Made by a program: the position numbers and the translations under genes. 7,839 bases of DNA from JBDTRY01 sp039931435 (GTDB taxonomy: Bacteria > Acidobacteriota > Thermoanaerobaculia > Gp7-AA8), in the NCBI GenBank assembly GCA_039931435.1, contig JBDTRY010000185.1, forward strand, positions 1 through 7,839, read 5' to 3'. The notes under the pieces were generated by a model. It was not told the DNA's origin. It was given only the letters and a program-made list of their open reading frames with translations, and did not search any database. This document shows, piece by piece, positions 1 to 7,385 of the stretch (position 1 is the stretch's first letter; every line of letters starts with the position of its first letter).

Positions 1-32
1 TCATCTCGATGAAGGGCACGATTCTCGTTGAC

Positions 33-73
33 GAGATCCTTCGGTCGCTTTGCTCGCTCAGGATGACAATCTC
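33..73. repeat. Palindromic intergenic repeat-like element
   Basis: Seen: GAGATCCT (33-40) is answered by AGGAT (60-64) and ATCTC (69-73), giving an imperfect inverted repeat around a 19-nt GC-rich centre (41-59). The wording 'GATCCTTCG...CTCAGGATGACA' resembles a short dispersed element that I associate with intergenic DNA of Acidobacteriota and some other environmental bacteria; this is recollection, not a search. Only one copy lies in the window, so repetition cannot be shown here. The rest of 1-168 carries no recognisable gene. A long reading frame that starts inside this element runs across the thioesterase in another frame and is not a real gene. Confidence 0.4.
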
Positions 74-156
74 CCCAGACCCTGCAGGAACGTTTGGGCG
101 TTTGATCTCGGACGAAGGTGCCACCGCCATCGCATGGGTGAGACAATGGGCACCTG

Positions 157-162
157 AGGAGG
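157..162 (+). promoter_or_regulatory. Shine-Dalgarno AGGAGG that fixes a CTG start
   Basis: A full AGGAGG (GAGGAGG from 156) lies 6 nt before CTG 169-171, the ideal spacing. No ATG, GTG or TTG occurs in the thioesterase frame between the upstream in-frame stop (TGA 139-141) and the conserved active-site motif, so this site is the main evidence for where translation begins. Confidence 0.7.
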
Positions 163-168
163 TTTCTT

Positions 169-600
169 CTGGCACGCTTTTCGATCGAAGAGTACGTTCG
201 TTGGGAAGATATCGACGCCGCCGGGATCATCAACTACCAGGCCTATCTCCGTTTCTTCGCCCTCGCCGAGTCGGAGTTATTCCGTTCGTGCGGACTTTCC
301 TACCGCATCCTGTTCGAGGAACTGGGAATCTGGCTTCCGCGGGTTCACGTCGAGTGCGACTTCTTCCGCCCGGTCGTCCTGGACGAGCTGCTGGTCGTAA
401 CAGCGTGGTTCGGCCACGTGGGACGGACCTCGATCGAACTGGATTTCGAAGTCCACAAGAAGTCGGATCCGGAAACGCTCGTGGCCACGGGCCAGTACGT
501 GCTCGTTTCAGTCAAGCAGGGAGAGTTCGCGCCGGCTCCGATTCCGGACCGTCTGAGAATGAACATCGCCAGGTTCGTCGAGCCGCGGGCAGAGAGGTAG
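169..600 (+). CDS. Acyl-CoA thioesterase, 4HBT/YbgC hotdog-fold family (CTG start)
   Basis: A 143-residue single hotdog domain, the usual length for this family. Seen: the active-site segment VRWEDIDAAGIINYQAYLRF near residues 10-29; Asp16 aligns with the catalytic Asp17 of Pseudomonas 4-hydroxybenzoyl-CoA thioesterase (motif xxDxDxxGxxxxxxY). The central strands continue with a hydrophobic/charged pattern (FGHVGRTSIELDFEVHKK) typical of the family, ending in RAER. Family members hydrolyse acyl-CoA thioesters in the cytoplasm, usually as dimers or tetramers; the acyl chain preferred cannot be read from the sequence. Start: there is no ATG/GTG/TTG in frame before the motif, but CTG 169 follows AGGAGG by 6 nt, so I place the start there. 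CTG 154-156 is in frame but precedes the SD. It stands 90 bp before the PilZ gene on the same strand, perhaps cotranscribed. Family call is confident; the start is good but unusual. Confidence 0.8.
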   Translation: MARFSIEEYVRWEDIDAAGIINYQAYLRFFALAESELFRSCGLSYRILFEELGIWLPRVHVECDFFRPVVLDELLVVTAWFGHVGRTSIELDFEVHKKSDPETLVATGQYVLVSVKQGEFAPAPIPDRLRMNIARFVEPRAER

Positions 601-690
601 CACCTCCACGGCCAGAGGCCCTGCAGTCTTCGCCCTCATACGGCCTGACCGTCGATCTGCGGTACCATCTACATACACAGATAACTTGCG

Positions 691-1380
691 ATGAACCCCG
701 AAGATCTCATTCAGGTATCCGAAACGCGGCGGGCGACACGCTACGTTGCTCTGCGCCCGATCCGGGGAACATTCGGCCCCATGACGGTCCACGTGCTGGA
801 CCTCTGTGAAGGTGGCTTTCAGATCTCCCACTCGGAATCGCTGAAGATCGCAGGTTCGGCCACACTGAATTTCGACAACCCCAAGACCTTTGAAACGCTG
901 GAGTTCCGATCCAAGGTGGTCTGGAGCAGGCTGTCAACCGAGCCCTCTCCTGACGGCAAGCTGCTCTATCGCTCCGGACTGCGAATCGAAGCCATGCGTG
1001 AGGACACGCGTGAGGCGCTGAAACGGCTTCTGATGCAGTTTGCCCGGCCCGACCTTCAATCGCTGGAGAAGAAGCGGAAGAAAGTGTTCGAGGCGGCAAA
1101 GAAGAAGGCCACGCAACCGGTGATGAAGATCCAGAGCCGCTCGCAGATCGCCGAGGATCAGCTCGTGCAGATTCGAAAGGCCCGGAAGATCCTCAGCTCC
1201 AATCCCGTGGAAGCCCTGCGCTGGTACAACCGCGCAAAATTTTCGCTCTCAAGTCACGAGCTGCGAACAATCGAAAGCATGCGCCTTCACTATCGCGAAG
1301 ATGTGCTGGCGGTCTGGGAGTATCTCGATCGCAAGATTCCGCTGCCCATGGTGGCGCGGGCCTTCGCCGACGAGAAGTAA
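691..1380 (+). CDS. PilZ-domain protein with unknown basic/helical C-terminal half
   Basis: A 229-residue soluble protein without signal peptide or membrane segment. Residues about 10-117 read as a PilZ domain, the c-di-GMP receptor fold: the N-terminal RxxxR motif is RRATR (13-17), and the second motif (D/N)xSxxG appears as DLCEGG (37-42), i.e. with Cys39 where Ser is usual. Later strands (LEFRSKVVWSR near 70-80, RSGLRIEA near 94-101) and a closing helix (REDTREALKRLLMQF) fit the domain. From about 126 follows a Lys/Arg-rich stretch (EKKRKKVFEAAKKK) and then about 85 mostly helical residues that I do not recognise (contains EALRWYNRAKFSLSS). Ligand binding is plausible because both Arg and the Asp/Gly positions are kept, but it is not proven. 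ATG 691 has no clear Shine-Dalgarno sequence. The downstream neighbour murB is convergent, 20 bp away. Confidence 0.82.
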   Translation: MNPEDLIQVSETRRATRYVALRPIRGTFGPMTVHVLDLCEGGFQISHSESLKIAGSATLNFDNPKTFETLEFRSKVVWSRLSTEPSPDGKLLYRSGLRIEAMREDTREALKRLLMQFARPDLQSLEKKRKKVFEAAKKKATQPVMKIQSRSQIAEDQLVQIRKARKILSSNPVEALRWYNRAKFSLSSHELRTIESMRLHYREDVLAVWEYLDRKIPLPMVARAFADEK

Positions 1381-1400
1381 GTCTCTGGCCGGTCCGGAAT

Positions 1401-2483
1401 TCAGAAGCCGACGAACGTAGGCTCGGGCACCAGTTCCATCCCGAACTGCGCTCGAACGCGGTCCTGAATCATGCGCACCAGCTCCAGCACCTGAAGCGCC
1501 GTCCCTCCCCCGCGGTTGATGATGGCCAGTGTGTGTTTGCTCGACAGGCCCACGTTCTCGTAGCGCATTCCTTTTTCAAAGCCTGCTTGTTCGATGAGCC
1601 AGGCCGCTGACAGCTTCGAGGAGTGCTCTCCGGCAGGAAAAATGGGGATCCTGGCGTCCCTGGCCACACCGCTCTTCAGCGCCGCTTCTCTGAAGGCAGG
1701 CACGAGTTCGTTGGGGATGATCGGATTGGTGAAAAAGGACCCATCGCTTCGCGTGTCCGGGTCTTCGGAGTCCAGGACCATGCCCTTCGTTCTGCGCACC
1801 GAAATCACTGCGTCGCGAACCGACTGGAGATCGTTCGAAGAACCCCGTCTCTCCAGTTCACGCTCGAGATCGGGATAGCGCACCCTCGCTTTCGTCTGAC
1901 GCTGAAAGCCGAACGTCACCGAGAGAATGAGGTACCGCCCCTTCAGGACGCTCTTGAACAGGCTGTCGCGATATCCGAACCCGCATTCGGCGTTCGTAAA
2001 CGTGCGGACCCTCCCCTCCTCCACGTCGATGGCGCGAACGTTGACGATGGTCTCGCTCACTTCCTGTCCATACGCTCCGACATTCTGAATGGGTGTGCCT
2101 CCGACGAAGCCCGGGATGCCGGACAGGCACTCCACCCCCGCCAGGTGGCGACGGATCATTTCCGCCACGAACGGATCCCACTCCTCGCCTGCCGCCACTG
2201 ACACCTCGTCGCTGCCGTTTTCGCCGACAGAGATCCCGCGAATCTCGACACGAAGGACCAGCCCGGGAAAGCCGGCGTCGGAGATCACGAGGTTGCTTCC
2301 GCCGCCCAGGATGAAAAGAGGAGTGGCGGACTCACGGGCCCAGCGCAACGCGCCGGCGACCTCATCCTCGTCCGTGGCGCGGACGAAGAAGCGCGCAGGG
2401 CCGCCGATACCGATCGTGGTGAACGGCGCCAGGGGGACATCCTGCTGAAGGCGTGGAGGGATGGCGGTCACGAGGCTTTCCAA
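1401..2483 (-). CDS. murB: UDP-N-acetylenolpyruvoylglucosamine reductase (MurB)
   Basis: Second committed step of peptidoglycan precursor synthesis in the cytoplasm: NADPH-dependent reduction of UDP-GlcNAc-enolpyruvate to UDP-MurNAc, with FAD. Seen, in a 360-residue protein (E. coli MurB about 342): PLAPFTTIGIGGPARFF (17-33), FAD-binding GGGSNLVIS (60-68), SGIPGFVGGTPIQNVGAYGQE (121-141), YRDSLFK (171-177) with Arg172 matching catalytic Arg159 of E. coli, GSFFTNP (248-254) with Ser249 matching the proton-donor Ser229, AGEHSSKLSAAWLIEQ (284-299), and C-terminal VPEPTFVG with Glu354 matching Glu325. The YRDSxFK segment and overall pattern fit the E. coli-like (type I) class. Start: the longest frame opens at TTG 2483-2481, whose AGGA abuts it with no spacer; GTG 2471-2469 (356 aa) has GGAAAG 4 nt before it or AGGA 12 nt before it and is equally possible. 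An in-frame TAG lies just upstream. It stands alone rather than in a dcw cluster, divergent from the transporter gene. Confidence 0.96.
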   Translation of the reverse strand: MESLVTAIPPRLQQDVPLAPFTTIGIGGPARFFVRATDEDEVAGALRWARESATPLFILGGGSNLVISDAGFPGLVLRVEIRGISVGENGSDEVSVAAGEEWDPFVAEMIRRHLAGVECLSGIPGFVGGTPIQNVGAYGQEVSETIVNVRAIDVEEGRVRTFTNAECGFGYRDSLFKSVLKGRYLILSVTFGFQRQTKARVRYPDLERELERRGSSNDLQSVRDAVISVRRTKGMVLDSEDPDTRSDGSFFTNPIIPNELVPAFREAALKSGVARDARIPIFPAGEHSSKLSAAWLIEQAGFEKGMRYENVGLSSKHTLAIINRGGGTALQVLELVRMIQDRVRAQFGMELVPEPTFVGF

Positions 2484-2596
2484 TCCTGCGGGATCTGCGC
2501 CGACGGACTCTACATGGTCGCGGCAGCAGGCAACAAGAAACAGGCAAAAGAACTGTAACAGAGCGCCGGATTACCCTGTTCGGTCGGCGCAGGAAC

Positions 2597-2625
2597 GCCA
2601 CAGGGGCCGCGGATGGAGCTATCAT
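2597..2625 (+). promoter_or_regulatory. Possible sigma70-like promoter for the peptide transporter gene
   Basis: In the 211-bp divergent spacer between murB and the transporter gene, TATCAT (2620-2625, 5 of 6 matches to TATAAT) lies 17 nt after GCCACA (2597-2602, 3 of 6 to TTGACA). Transcription would begin near 2632, about 60 nt before the start codon. A weaker minus-strand candidate for murB is TTGTTG (2536-2531) with TAGAGT (2512-2507), 18 nt apart. Both rest on pattern only. The rest of the spacer shows nothing else I can name. Confidence 0.25.
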
Positions 2626-2694
2626 CAGAAGTCGATTGGACTTGCACTGCAGGTCCGTTCTGAAGTCAAATGCCCGCCCGGAGGATCCGATTCG

Positions 2695-4209
<1,515 letters not shown>

Positions 4210-4238
4210 TGCCGGGCTGCCGCCGCTCCGTACACGCC

Positions 4239-4275
4239 CTTGCGCCGTTTCCCTAGAAGCGGGGAACGGCGCAAG
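4239..4275 (+). terminator. 15-bp hairpin after the peptide transporter gene, no U-tract
   Basis: CTTGCGCCGTTTCCC (4239-4253) pairs fully with GGGGAACGGCGCAAG (4261-4275), with a single G-T pair and a 7-nt loop (4254-4260). It begins 29 nt after the transporter stop codon. The position and strength suggest a transcription end or 3' stabiliser, but what follows is GC-rich, not a T run, so it is not a textbook intrinsic terminator. Confidence 0.6.
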
Positions 4276-4294
4276 CGCCGGCGTCCGGCAAATG

Positions 4295-4323
4295 ACACGA
4301 TCGTTGAATCGTGTGGGCCTTTT
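4295..4323 (+). terminator. Second hairpin with short T-run
   Basis: ACACGAT (4295-4301) pairs with ATCGTGT (4308-4314) across a 6-nt loop; GGGCC and then TTTT (4320-4323) follow. Seven perfect base pairs and four T's, set 5 nt off the stem, make a weak intrinsic terminator candidate that would back up the larger hairpin 20 nt upstream. Confidence 0.4.
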
Positions 4324-4341
4324 ATCAGGAAGACCCTGCAG

Positions 4342-4369
4342 TTGCTCATGGGACGGGGCGTGATATGAA
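4342..4369 (+). promoter_or_regulatory. Possible extended -10 promoter of the M16 operon
   Basis: TTGCTC (4342-4347) is followed after 16 nt by TATGAA (4364-4369), which carries an upstream TG (4361-4362) in the extended -10 arrangement TGnTATGAA. Transcription would start near 4376, leaving a leader of about 100 nt before the first M16 start codon. It lies just beyond the terminator-like hairpins of the previous gene, which fits a new transcription unit. Matches are partial. Confidence 0.35.
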
Positions 4370-4408
4370 TAGCCCTTGCAGTACGAGCCGTCTGGCCCGA
4401 AAGCAACA

Positions 4409-4453
4409 AACTCCGCACATTTGCGTAGTTGCAGAAACGGCCGGTCCCGGCCG
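4409..4453 (+). promoter_or_regulatory. Two tandem hairpins in the M16 operon leader
   Basis: First hairpin: AACTCCGC (4409-4416) with GCGTAGTT (4423-4430), seven pairs, one C-T mismatch, loop ACATTT. Second: CGGCCG (4438-4443) with CGGCCG (4448-4453), six GC pairs around the tetraloop GTCC. The second ends 10 nt before the AGGAGG (4464-4469) of the first M16 gene. Function unknown: it could affect translation or mRNA stability. I recognise no riboswitch class. Confidence 0.3.
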
Positions 4454-4474
4454 GAAAAATCACAGGAGGTTCCG

Positions 4475-5890
4475 ATGAAGGTAACACCCTGCATTCCGGC
4501 TGCCGTTCTGGCAATGGTGCTGGCGGGATGCGCGCAGTCGCCCTCTCCGTCCGTGGCACCACCGGCACCGGCGCTGAACATGCCACCGGCAAACTCTACT
4601 GAGTTTCACGTCCCGGTCATTTACAACAAGCTCGACAATGGCCTGAAGGTGGTGCTTTCCCCCGATCACACCGCTCCGACCACGGCGGTTGCTGTCTATT
4701 ACAACATCGGTTTCCGCATCGAGCCGAAGGATCGTACGGGCTTCGCTCACCTTTTCGAACACCTCATGTTTCAGGGCTCACAAAATCTCGGGAAGATGGA
4801 GTTCATCAAACTGATCCAGTCCAACGGTGGCATTCTGAACGGATCCACCCGCTTCGACTTCACGAATTACTTCGAGATCGTACCCTCTCACACCTTGCAG
4901 ACGATGCTCTGGGCCGAAGCGGACCGCATGCGGGGACTGGCCATCACTCAGGAAAATCTAAGCAATCAGCAGGAGGTCGTGAAGAACGAAGTGCGCGTGA
5001 ACGTGCTCAATGCTCCGTACGGGGGATTCCCCTGGCTGGACCTGCCGCAATACGCGAACAGCAACTGGTACAACGCTCACAATTTTTACGGCGATCTGAA
5101 GGATCTGGACGCGGCCACGCTGGCGGACGCGCAGAAGTTCTTCAAGACTTATTACGCACCGAACAATGCCGCCCTGGTAGTCACCGGAGACTTCAATCCT
5201 GATCAGGCCATGGCCTGGATCCGCCAGTACTTCTCCGGCATCCCCGCCGTCTCCCAGCCGGCCAGCGTGGATCTCACCGAGCCGCGGCAGGTAGAAGAGA
5301 AACATGCGAGCAAGGACGACGCCAAAGCGACCCGTCCAGCGCTGGCCGTGGCCTATCACACACCGGCTCCGGACACGGCCGAATATTACGCTCTGGGACT
5401 GCTCGAACAGATCCTGGCTCAGGGAAACGACAGCATGCTCTACCAGTCACTCGTCCAGCAGAAGGGTCTGACGGGCGGGGTCAGTTCTTCGATGAATCCG
5501 CTCGGCAACATGTTCAACGTCGACGGACCGTCGCTGCTGGAGATCTGGCTGTTCCATGACAACGACAAGAGCGCGGATCAGATCATCGCCGCCATGGACG
5601 AGCAGATCGAGAAGATCCGCACGAGGGGAATCGACGCAGCCACTCTCGAGCGGGCGCAGACGAAAATGCGTTCCGACCTTTACGACCAGGTCGAGGGACT
5701 CTTCGGCTTCGGCAAGGCGGACCTTCTGGCCTCGTTCGCCCTTTTCGATGACAACCCCGGAAAGATCAACGAGATCATTCCCAGGTTCCAGCAGATCACA
5801 CCGGAGCTGATCCAGAAGACTGCCCAGGAATATCTGCGGCCCACCAATCGAACAATCCTCACCATCGTGCCGAAGGGCGCGGGGAAGTGA
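4475..5890 (+). CDS. M16 zinc peptidase, catalytic subunit, lipoprotein
   Basis: A 471-residue M16 (insulinase/pitrilysin-like, M16B-sized) metallopeptidase. Residues 1-18 form a lipoprotein signal peptide with lipobox LAGC (16-19); Cys19 would be lipidated, followed by A-Q, so periplasmic-side membrane anchoring, probably outer membrane. A Pro/Ser-rich linker (22-40) leads into the N-terminal M16 domain: inverted zinc motif HLFEH (His92, Glu95, His96) with the third ligand Glu172, 76 residues after His96, in the conserved NEVR context. The C-terminal M16 domain follows; at the place where partners carry R-x3-G-x2-Y it reads VQQKGLTG, so Val327 and Gly334 replace Arg and Tyr. It therefore has the metal site but lacks the usual substrate-binding pair. 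Start: ATG 4475 follows AGGAGG by 5 nt and begins the signal peptide; the frame extends upstream to TTG 4376 without support. Second M16 gene follows after 13 nt: an operon and likely a heterodimer. Confidence 0.93.
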   Translation: MKVTPCIPAAVLAMVLAGCAQSPSPSVAPPAPALNMPPANSTEFHVPVIYNKLDNGLKVVLSPDHTAPTTAVAVYYNIGFRIEPKDRTGFAHLFEHLMFQGSQNLGKMEFIKLIQSNGGILNGSTRFDFTNYFEIVPSHTLQTMLWAEADRMRGLAITQENLSNQQEVVKNEVRVNVLNAPYGGFPWLDLPQYANSNWYNAHNFYGDLKDLDAATLADAQKFFKTYYAPNNAALVVTGDFNPDQAMAWIRQYFSGIPAVSQPASVDLTEPRQVEEKHASKDDAKATRPALAVAYHTPAPDTAEYYALGLLEQILAQGNDSMLYQSLVQQKGLTGGVSSSMNPLGNMFNVDGPSLLEIWLFHDNDKSADQIIAAMDEQIEKIRTRGIDAATLERAQTKMRSDLYDQVEGLFGFGKADLLASFALFDDNPGKINEIIPRFQQITPELIQKTAQEYLRPTNRTILTIVPKGAGK

Positions 5891-5903
5891 CCGGGAGAGA
5901 CCA

Positions 5904-7328
5904 ATGCGAATGAACAGAATGCTCACAGCGGTCGCTGCGGCAGCAAGCCTGGCAATTCCGGCGTACGCCCAGCAGAATCAGAGTACGGCACCACAACAGA
6001 CCACCATGGCGCGGGAGATGCCTCCCAGGCCGGGCGCACCTCGCGATTTCAACATTCCCGGCGTCGTGAAGTTCACGCTCGACAACGGGCTCGATGTCCG
6101 GCTCGTGCAGTACGGTGACGTACCCAAGCTGAACGTCGGTCTTTACACGCGGGCCGGGAACGAGAATGAGAATGCCAGCGAAGTGTGGCTGGCCGACCTG
6201 ACCGGGAACATGATGGAGCAGGGTACGGCGACGCGATCGGCCGAACAAGTGGCCCTGGAAGCGGCGAACATGGGCGGCTCGGTCAATGTGAGCGTCGGCT
6301 TGAATCAGACCTCCATCCGCGCAGATGCACTTTCCGAGAATGCAGCGGCGATGGTTCGCCTCATTGCCGACATCGCCATGAACCCGAAGCTTCCCGAGAA
6401 TGAACTGCCGCGGCTGAAAGGAGACATGGCCAGGCAACTCTCCATTGCCCGAAGCCAGCCACGCCAGCTTGCCAATGAAAAGTTCATGTCCGTGACCTAC
6501 CCGAATCATCCCTACGGCCGCATTTTCCCCACACCGGAGATGCTGCAGGGATTCAGCATCCAACAGGTTCGCGACTTCTATCAGAACAATTTCGGCGCCG
6601 ACCGGTCGCGCCTCTACGTCGTTGGTAAATTCGATGCGGCGGCCGTGGAATCCGCGATCCGTGCCACACTCGGCACATGGAAACGCGGCCCGGAAGCGAT
6701 CAACAATTCACCCTCGCCGGTAAGCAAACGAGCGATGTATTTCATCGACCGGCCAGGATCCGTGCAGTCCACCGTTTACCTCGGCCTTCCCACTCCCGAT
6801 CCCTCCAATCCGGACTACGTATCCATGCTGGTCATGAACGCCCTTCTGGGCGGATCGTTCGGCTCCCGCATCACCAGCAATATCCGGGAGCAGAAGGGCT
6901 ACACCTACTCTCCCAACAGCTCGCTGGGAACGCGACTCGGGAGCGGCTACTGGCTGGAAGTAGCAGACGTCACGACCAACGTCACCGGTCCGGCAATCAA
7001 GGAAATCCTCTACGAGGTCGATCGCCTTCGCAAAGATCCCCCGTCGGCCGACGAGCTCCGCGGAATCCAGAACTACCTGGCCGGTGTGTTCGTCCTGCAG
7101 AATTCTTCCCGCAGCGGCATCATCAATCAGCTCAACTTCGTCGACCTCTACGGACTGAGTGAAGACTACCTTCGCAACTACGTTCGCCAGATCTATGCAG
7201 TGACGCCCCAGCAGGTGTCCGGCATCGCGCAAAAGTATATCGATCCGGACAGGATCACCCTGGTCATCGCCGGAGACCTGAAAGCGGTAAGCGATCAGCT
7301 CAAACCGTACGGCGAGATCATCAACTGA
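5904..7328 (+). CDS. M16 peptidase-like partner subunit lacking the zinc site, periplasmic
   Basis: A 474-residue M16-family protein. Residues 1-22 are a Sec signal peptide ending in AYA before Gln23; no lipobox Cys, so a soluble periplasmic protein. N-terminal M16 domain starts near VVKFTLDNGLDVRLV (54-68). Where HxxEH should stand it reads DLTGN (98-102), followed by the conserved MMEQGT, so all three of His, Glu and His are lost and this chain cannot hold catalytic zinc in the usual way. The C-terminal domain keeps NIREQKGYTYS with Arg328 and Tyr335, the Arg/Tyr pair that binds substrate in active M16 enzymes. It is thus the complement of the upstream subunit, as in mitochondrial processing peptidase and the Sphingomonas two-subunit M16 proteases. 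Start ATG 5904 has GGGAG (5893-5897) 6 nt upstream; gap to the upstream gene is 13 nt, so cotranslated on one mRNA. Confidence 0.93.
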   Translation: MRMNRMLTAVAAAASLAIPAYAQQNQSTAPQQTTMAREMPPRPGAPRDFNIPGVVKFTLDNGLDVRLVQYGDVPKLNVGLYTRAGNENENASEVWLADLTGNMMEQGTATRSAEQVALEAANMGGSVNVSVGLNQTSIRADALSENAAAMVRLIADIAMNPKLPENELPRLKGDMARQLSIARSQPRQLANEKFMSVTYPNHPYGRIFPTPEMLQGFSIQQVRDFYQNNFGADRSRLYVVGKFDAAAVESAIRATLGTWKRGPEAINNSPSPVSKRAMYFIDRPGSVQSTVYLGLPTPDPSNPDYVSMLVMNALLGGSFGSRITSNIREQKGYTYSPNSSLGTRLGSGYWLEVADVTTNVTGPAIKEILYEVDRLRKDPPSADELRGIQNYLAGVFVLQNSSRSGIINQLNFVDLYGLSEDYLRNYVRQIYAVTPQQVSGIAQKYIDPDRITLVIAGDLKAVSDQLKPYGEIIN

Positions 7329-7339
7329 AGTGTGCCTGA

Positions 7340-7368
7340 AAGGTCCTCTCTCCTGGAGAGAGGACCTT
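7340..7368 (+). terminator. 13-bp perfect hairpin after the M16 operon, no U-tract
   Basis: AAGGTCCTCTCTC (7340-7352) pairs perfectly with GAGAGAGGACCTT (7356-7368) around the 3-nt loop CTG. It begins 11 nt after the M16 stop codon and ends 17 nt before the GTG assigned to the next gene. Without a T run it is a candidate terminator, 3' stabiliser or attenuator of read-through into the GAF gene. Confidence 0.5.
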
Positions 7369-7385
7369 CACAGTACGATATCGCC

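Noticed and set aside
134..157. Seven-codon open frame ATG 134 to TGA 155-157 overlapping the thioesterase Shine-Dalgarno
   Set aside because: Too short to distinguish from chance, and no ribosome-binding site of its own was seen; translational coupling remains only a thought.
9..809. Long open frame of 266 codons on the plus strand
   Set aside because: It starts inside the palindromic element, crosses the thioesterase in a different frame, runs into the PilZ gene, and is rich in Arg/Pro/Ser as expected of an out-of-frame reading of GC-rich DNA.
1381..1400. Short CCGGTCCGG palindrome between the convergent PilZ and murB genes as a shared terminator
   Set aside because: Four base pairs around one nucleotide cannot form a stable hairpin, and there is no T or A run.
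2461..2694. Upstream extension of the transporter frame by 78 codons
   Set aside because: It overlaps the start of murB, has no ribosome-binding site at its start and no family similarity, while ATG 2695 has a good Shine-Dalgarno sequence and begins the family's normal N-terminus.
5859..6563. Minus-strand open frame of 234 codons overlapping the two M16 genes
   Set aside because: No recognisable domain and completely antisense to well-supported genes.
7326..7368. UGA followed by a hairpin, reminiscent of a selenocysteine insertion signal, with the frame open into the GAF gene
   Set aside because: The M16 protein already ends at a normal family length, the GAF domain has its own start candidates, and no selenoprotein family fits such a fusion.
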